Shown: positions 6,693 to 9,539 of the stretch, piece by piece | Numbering within the stretch: position 1 is the stretch's first letter | How the letters are laid out: every line of letters begins with the position of its first letter | Assembly (NCBI GenBank): GCA_023458535.1 | Contig: JAEWYW010000061.1 | Location: 1-9,539, forward strand | Source: Bacteroidota bacterium | Lineage (GTDB): Bacteria; Bacteroidota; Bacteroidia; Flavobacteriales; Weeksellaceae | Reading direction: 5' to 3' | DNA: 9,539 nucleotides | The notes under the pieces: model-generated | Database searches by the model: none | What the model was told of the DNA's origin: nothing | The model's input: the letters and a program-made list of their open reading frames with translations, nothing else | Program-made: the position numbers and the translations under genes

Positions 6693-6724
6693 TAAAGGTA
6701 GAAATTTAAATAAACAACATTCAA
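6693..6724 (-). promoter_or_regulatory. Candidate promoter of the OYE-DUF2752-CCC unit
   Basis: On the minus strand a TTG at 6724-6722 is followed after 21 bases by TACCTTTA (6700-6693), one mismatch from the flavobacterial TTG-N17-23-TAnnTTTG promoter. Transcription would begin near 6689, giving a leader of about 14 bases before the ATG at 6675. The layout mirrors the candidate cytidine deaminase promoter. Confidence 0.4.
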
Positions 6725-6737
6725 GTTTGAGTTGTTG
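6715..6737. repeat. 23-bp imperfect dyad between divergent promoters, possible operator
   Basis: The arms CAACA (6715-6719) and TGTTG (6733-6737) and the inner arms TCAA (6721-6724) and TTGA (6727-6730) form nested inverted repeats around a GT core, with a half-base shift between inner and outer centres. The dyad covers the -33 regions of the candidate promoters of both the OYE gene and cdd. It could be an operator for a dimeric regulator, or merely two -33 elements facing each other. Confidence 0.4.
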
Positions 6738-6764
6738 CTTTTTTAGAAAAATCGTTTATCTTTA
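6735..6764 (+). promoter_or_regulatory. Candidate promoter of the cytidine deaminase gene
   Basis: TTG at 6735-6737, a 19-base spacer, then TATCTTTA at 6757-6764, one mismatch from TAnnTTTG. Spacing fits the flavobacterial housekeeping promoter. The implied start near 6768 leaves a leader of about 13 bases before the ATG at 6782, with no Shine-Dalgarno sequence, as is usual in this phylum. Confidence 0.45.
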
Positions 6765-6781
6765 TCCTCCTATTTTTTTTA

Positions 6782-7261
6782 ATGGAAAAAGAATTTAAGA
6801 TCAATTATACAGCGCTTTCAGGGAGGAATGAGCTGAATGAAGCAGAGCAAAAACTGTTTGAAAAAGCACTTGAAGCTAGGGAAAAAGCGTATGCACCGTA
6901 CTCCAATTTTCAAGTTGGCTGTGCAATCCTTTTGGAAGATGGAACGATGATACAAGGGAGCAATCAGGAAAATGCAGCCTTTCCTTCTGGCCTATGCGCG
7001 GAACGTACAGCAATATTTTGGTCTGCTGCGAATTTTCCCAATAAGATCATTAAAAAAATGTTTGTGATTGGCTCACCTGCTGGTGGGATTTCAAAAATAG
7101 CAATTCCTCCTTGTGGAAGTTGCAGACAAAGTATTTTAGAATATGAATCTAAACAAGGTGAACCTATAGAGATTTATTTTTCTTCCGTTGAAGGAGAAAT
7201 TATCAAACTGAATTCAATCCGAGATTTACTACCGTTTTCCTTCGACGCCTCTTATTTATAA
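6782..7261 (+). CDS. cdd: Cytidine deaminase
   Basis: A zinc enzyme that deaminates cytidine and deoxycytidine to uridine and deoxyuridine in pyrimidine salvage; cytoplasmic. The 159 residues form one catalytic domain with an N-terminal extension of about 25 residues compared with the short tetrameric enzymes, a size common in Bacteroidota. APYSNFQVGCAI (38-49) is the conserved opening. NQENAAFPSGLCAER (61-75) contains the substrate-contacting N61 and E63, zinc ligand C72 and the proton-shuttling E74. PPCGSCRQ (109-116) supplies zinc ligands C111 and C114. All catalytic residues are present. It is transcribed away from the OYE gene and followed by the riboswitch leader of the TonB-dependent receptor; no clear terminator lies between, so some read-through is possible. 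Confidence 0.96.
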   Translation: MEKEFKINYTALSGRNELNEAEQKLFEKALEAREKAYAPYSNFQVGCAILLEDGTMIQGSNQENAAFPSGLCAERTAIFWSAANFPNKIIKKMFVIGSPAGGISKIAIPPCGSCRQSILEYESKQGEPIEIYFSSVEGEIIKLNSIRDLLPFSFDASYL

Positions 7262-7288
7262 ATTATTAAAAATTTCAAATAATTTTAC

Positions 7289-7296
7289 TAATTTCG
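7289..7296 (+). promoter_or_regulatory. Candidate -7 box for the riboswitch-receptor transcript
   Basis: TAATTTCG is one mismatch from TAnnTTTG and would start transcription near 7300, just before the first conserved riboswitch bases. No matching TTG lies at the expected -33 spacing, so the call rests mostly on position. Confidence 0.3.
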
Positions 7297-7303
7297 CAAA
7301 ACT

Positions 7304-7475
7304 TTTGGAAAAGGGAATCATGTGCAAATCTTGAGCTGTCCCCGCAACTGTAAATCATTAAAAATCCATTTCTGTAAAATATCCATTGTCGAAAGATGAG
7401 AAGGAGCAGAAATAATGAAAGTCAGGAGACCTTACCGAGAGTATTTTAACAAAAGCTTTCGGAGGAAAAGCCTGA
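7304..7475 (+). promoter_or_regulatory. Cobalamin (vitamin B12) riboswitch
   Basis: The leader carries the conserved core of the cobalamin riboswitch in order: AAAAGGGAATCA (7309-7320), GTGCAAATC (7322-7330), GCTGTCCCCGCAACTGTAA (7335-7353), a variable region, and the B12 box AGTCAGGAGACCT followed by TACC (7420-7436). A small stem after it, GCTTTC (7455-7460) with GAAAAGC (7465-7471) around a GGAG loop, is the likely expression-platform or kissing-loop hairpin; about 80 bases then separate it from the receptor ATG. When B12 is bound, such leaders shut down expression of cobalamin uptake genes. Outer boundaries are approximate, and the mechanism (transcription versus translation control) is not clear because there is no Shine-Dalgarno sequence and no obvious T-tract terminator. 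Confidence 0.93.
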
Positions 7476-7551
7476 TTTACTGAACATTTCTGATGCTCAT
7501 ATTTTAGCCTTTTATTTTCCGATAAGCACTTTAACCTAAATTATTATTTTC

Positions 7552-9462
7552 ATGAAGAAAAAATTAATTTTTGTTGGAGCACTGCTTGTCGTTAGCTCGC
7601 AAATTTTTGCCCAACAAGAAACCGAGAATCAAATTGAAGAAGTAACAATCGCTTCAAAAACACCGCAACAAATTCAAGAAACTGGTAAAAATGTAAAGCT
7701 ACTTTCTGCCAAAGATTTAGAGAAATACAAAGGTCAAAACCTTAACGAAGTTTTAGATCAGGTAGCAGGGGTTCAAATTTCTGGAACATTTAATGGCCAG
7801 AACGAACCCAAAATGACTAGAATTCGTGGTGGAAAAAATGCCAATGTTCTTATTTTATTAGATGGAGTTCCCCTAAAAGATGTTACAGGAAATGATTATA
7901 CTGCAGGAGACCTCAGAATGATTGCCCTTGAGAATGTTGAAAGCATAGAGATGCTTAATGGAGCATCTTCTGTACTGTATGGATCAAACGCAACAGTATC
8001 TGTTATCAACATCAAAACAAAAAAATCTGCACAAAGGGCGGTTGAAGGTATTGTCTCTGCACGCGGCGGATCTTACAACACATTCGCACAGAATGGAAGT
8101 GTAAGGGGTAGAATTAGACACTTCAACTATCAGGTAAATGGCTTCAACGAAAAATCAGATGGTTTTAGTTCCGCAGAAGGAGACGAAAGTTTTGATAAAG
8201 ATGGTTGGGAAAAACAAAATATTTCTGCGAGTGCCGGTTTTTCTACAGAAACATTGGGAGTAAACTTGAACGGAGGTTGGAATCATAATTTATATAAATT
8301 TGACAGTGGCGCTTTTGCTGATGGTTATAATAGAAATAAAGACCGTCAATTCTTTTTAGGTGGTAATGCCTACTTTAATTATAACCAGAAGGGAAGTTTA
8401 CATCTAAATATCCGCTATACCAATACTGACAGACTAACACAGGATTTAACCAATAAAGAATACGTTGATCAGTATCAATATGGTGGTGATAACTTTTTTT
8501 TAGATTTATATAATAACTACAAGTTCAACGAGTTTTTTAGTTTAATAGGAGGGTTACAGTATGAAAAGCAGTCGATGGAGTCATACAATTTACCGTGGGG
8601 TGGCACTGGAATGGAGCAGGTTTTAGATTTTGACGATACCAATGTTACCACTTATGATGTCTACGCCAATGCTCAACTAAAATATTCTGTATTTCGTTTG
8701 GATCTAGGAGGTAGATTAACCAATCATTCGAAATTTAATAATCATTTTGTGTACAGCGTTAATCCTTACATTTATTCTGAGTTTGATAATATGTATTTTA
8801 AAGGAGGATATTCTTATTCTACAGCCTTTATAGCCCCTACTTTGTATCAATCTTTTGGTTCAAAGCCTTACGTTATTTCAAATTTTGATTTGAAACCAGA
8901 AACCAATCAGTCCCACGAGCTTAATGTTGATTTTGGGAAGAAAGACCGAAGCATGCATTTTGCAGCAAGCATCTTCTTAAGGCAGGAGAAGGATGTCTTT
9001 AAATATGTATCACTGCCTGATTATACGGGTGTGTTCGAAAATGTAGATCAGAATAAAGTGAAAGGTGTAGAAGTAAGTGCTGATTATCAAATTGTAAAGT
9101 ACATAAAGGTGGGAGCCAACTACTCTTATGTAGAGAAGGAAAATACTGAAACCATGTTGAGACAACCGAAAATTAGGGTAAATTCTTATATTGAAGTGTT
9201 GCCTTTTACATCTACAAGAATCAGCTTATCGCATATGTTTGTAGGTAAGCGGCCAGATTATTTTTATGATGCCTCTTTCAATAAGATTGATGTTGTGGCT
9301 GATCAATTTAATTTGTTCAATTTAAATGTCAACCAAAAAATTACCCCAGAAATAGAAGCGTATTTGAATGTGGGGAATCTTTTTAACACCTCTTATGTGG
9401 ATGTAGTGGGATACACCACTAAAGCGAGGAATTTTACTTTCGGTGTGAGTTACAAATTTTAG
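7552..9462 (+). CDS. BtuB-like TonB-dependent outer-membrane receptor for cobalamin
   Basis: Outer-membrane active transporter, very probably for vitamin B12 or a related corrinoid, because its leader is a cobalamin riboswitch. The 636 residues are close to E. coli BtuB (about 614). MKKKLIFVGALLVVSSQIFA is the signal peptide; IEEVTIASK (28-36) is the TonB box; the plug runs about 45-157 with LNEVLDQVAGVQI, RIRGG (90-94), VLILLDGVPL (99-108) and VESIEMLNGASSVLYGSNAT (129-148). The remainder is a beta barrel rich in alternating aromatic strands and ends FTFGVSYKF, the C-terminal Phe typical of outer-membrane proteins. There is no N-terminal carboxypeptidase-like domain, so it is not SusC-type. 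The plug carries ATVSVINI where many receptors have AIGGVINI. No other B12 gene is visible; the window ends 77 bases after the stop, so the usual downstream partners could lie beyond it. Cobalamin specificity is inferred from the riboswitch. Confidence 0.92.
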   Translation: MKKKLIFVGALLVVSSQIFAQQETENQIEEVTIASKTPQQIQETGKNVKLLSAKDLEKYKGQNLNEVLDQVAGVQISGTFNGQNEPKMTRIRGGKNANVLILLDGVPLKDVTGNDYTAGDLRMIALENVESIEMLNGASSVLYGSNATVSVINIKTKKSAQRAVEGIVSARGGSYNTFAQNGSVRGRIRHFNYQVNGFNEKSDGFSSAEGDESFDKDGWEKQNISASAGFSTETLGVNLNGGWNHNLYKFDSGAFADGYNRNKDRQFFLGGNAYFNYNQKGSLHLNIRYTNTDRLTQDLTNKEYVDQYQYGGDNFFLDLYNNYKFNEFFSLIGGLQYEKQSMESYNLPWGGTGMEQVLDFDDTNVTTYDVYANAQLKYSVFRLDLGGRLTNHSKFNNHFVYSVNPYIYSEFDNMYFKGGYSYSTAFIAPTLYQSFGSKPYVISNFDLKPETNQSHELNVDFGKKDRSMHFAASIFLRQEKDVFKYVSLPDYTGVFENVDQNKVKGVEVSADYQIVKYIKVGANYSYVEKENTETMLRQPKIRVNSYIEVLPFTSTRISLSHMFVGKRPDYFYDASFNKIDVVADQFNLFNLNVNQKITPEIEAYLNVGNLFNTSYVDVVGYTTKARNFTFGVSYKF

Positions 9463-9480
9463 GACTTACAAAGTCTTGCA

Positions 9481-9518
9481 ATTGTTTCGGGGGCCGCGCA
9501 CACCCCCCCCAAAACAAT
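9481..9518. other. GC-rich hairpin with an eight-C run after the receptor gene
   Basis: ATTGTTT (9481-9487) pairs with AAACAAT (9512-9518), and GGGGG (9489-9493) can pair with the C8 run (9503-9510), leaving a GC-rich loop (CCGCGCACA). It starts 18 bases after the receptor stop, where a terminator would be expected, but no T run follows on either strand. A short GACTT/AAGTC hairpin (9463-9475) also directly follows the stop. It may be a non-canonical terminator, another structured element or a sequencing artefact near the sequence end. Confidence 0.45.
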
Positions 9519-9539
9519 AAAATATAATAAAATTAAAAA

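Noticed and set aside
7493..7507. Tiny ATG-CTC-ATA-TTT-TAG frame between riboswitch and receptor as a leader peptide
   Set aside because: Four codons with no ribosome-binding signal and no regulatory codon pattern; expected by chance in AT-rich DNA.
339..9462. Possible tetrapyrrole theme linking hemL at one end with the B12 receptor at the other
   Set aside because: The genes are about 6 kb apart, on opposite strands, with several unrelated units and terminators between them. HemL serves general heme synthesis, and nothing else here belongs to cobalamin synthesis.

Overview
The window looks like ordinary chromosome of a member of the Bacteroidota, most likely a Chryseobacterium-like flavobacterium (Weeksellaceae). 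Four signs point this way: AT-rich DNA; start codons with A/T-rich leaders and no convincing Shine-Dalgarno sequence; several matches to the flavobacterial -7 box TAnnTTTG (some with a TTG about 19-21 bp upstream); and small families typical of this group (CCC-motif membrane protein, DUF2752, DUF5522, a DUF4136 lipoprotein and a B12-riboswitch-controlled TonB-dependent receptor). I saw no mobile element, CRISPR array, tRNA, rRNA or integrase.

Layout. Bases 1-181 hold the last 59 codons of an unrecognised plus-strand gene, followed by a hairpin terminator that can serve both strands. From 4124 down to 339 the minus strand carries four genes in a row: a 108-residue HExxH membrane protein, a PLP enzyme of the ACC deaminase/D-cysteine desulfhydrase family, a secreted glucosaminidase with LysM repeats, and hemL. 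Divergent from these, on the plus strand, is a two-gene unit: a 58-residue cysteine-rich DUF5522 protein (4164-4340) and a DUF4136 lipoprotein (4353-4883). It ends at a perfect palindromic terminator at 4910-4937, which is shared with the convergent minus-strand unit 6675-4958: an Old Yellow Enzyme of the YqjM class, a DUF2752 protein and a CCC-motif membrane protein. The OYE gene and a plus-strand cytidine deaminase gene (6782-7261) diverge from a 106-bp spacer holding a 23-bp imperfect dyad. Next comes a cobalamin riboswitch leader and a BtuB-like TonB-dependent receptor (7552-9462). The window closes with an odd GC-rich hairpin containing a run of eight C.

How the genes relate. The functions are mostly housekeeping: tetrapyrrole synthesis (hemL), cell-wall hydrolysis (glucosaminidase), amino-acid breakdown (PLP enzyme), pyrimidine salvage (cdd), flavin-dependent ene reduction (OYE) and vitamin B12 uptake. 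The clearest regulatory link is the B12 riboswitch upstream of the receptor, consistent with repression of cobalamin uptake when the vitamin is plentiful. I do not find a new defence, mobile or biosynthetic system. The least understood parts are the DUF2752/CCC-motif pair, the mini HExxH protein, the dyad at 6715-6737 and the terminal hairpin.
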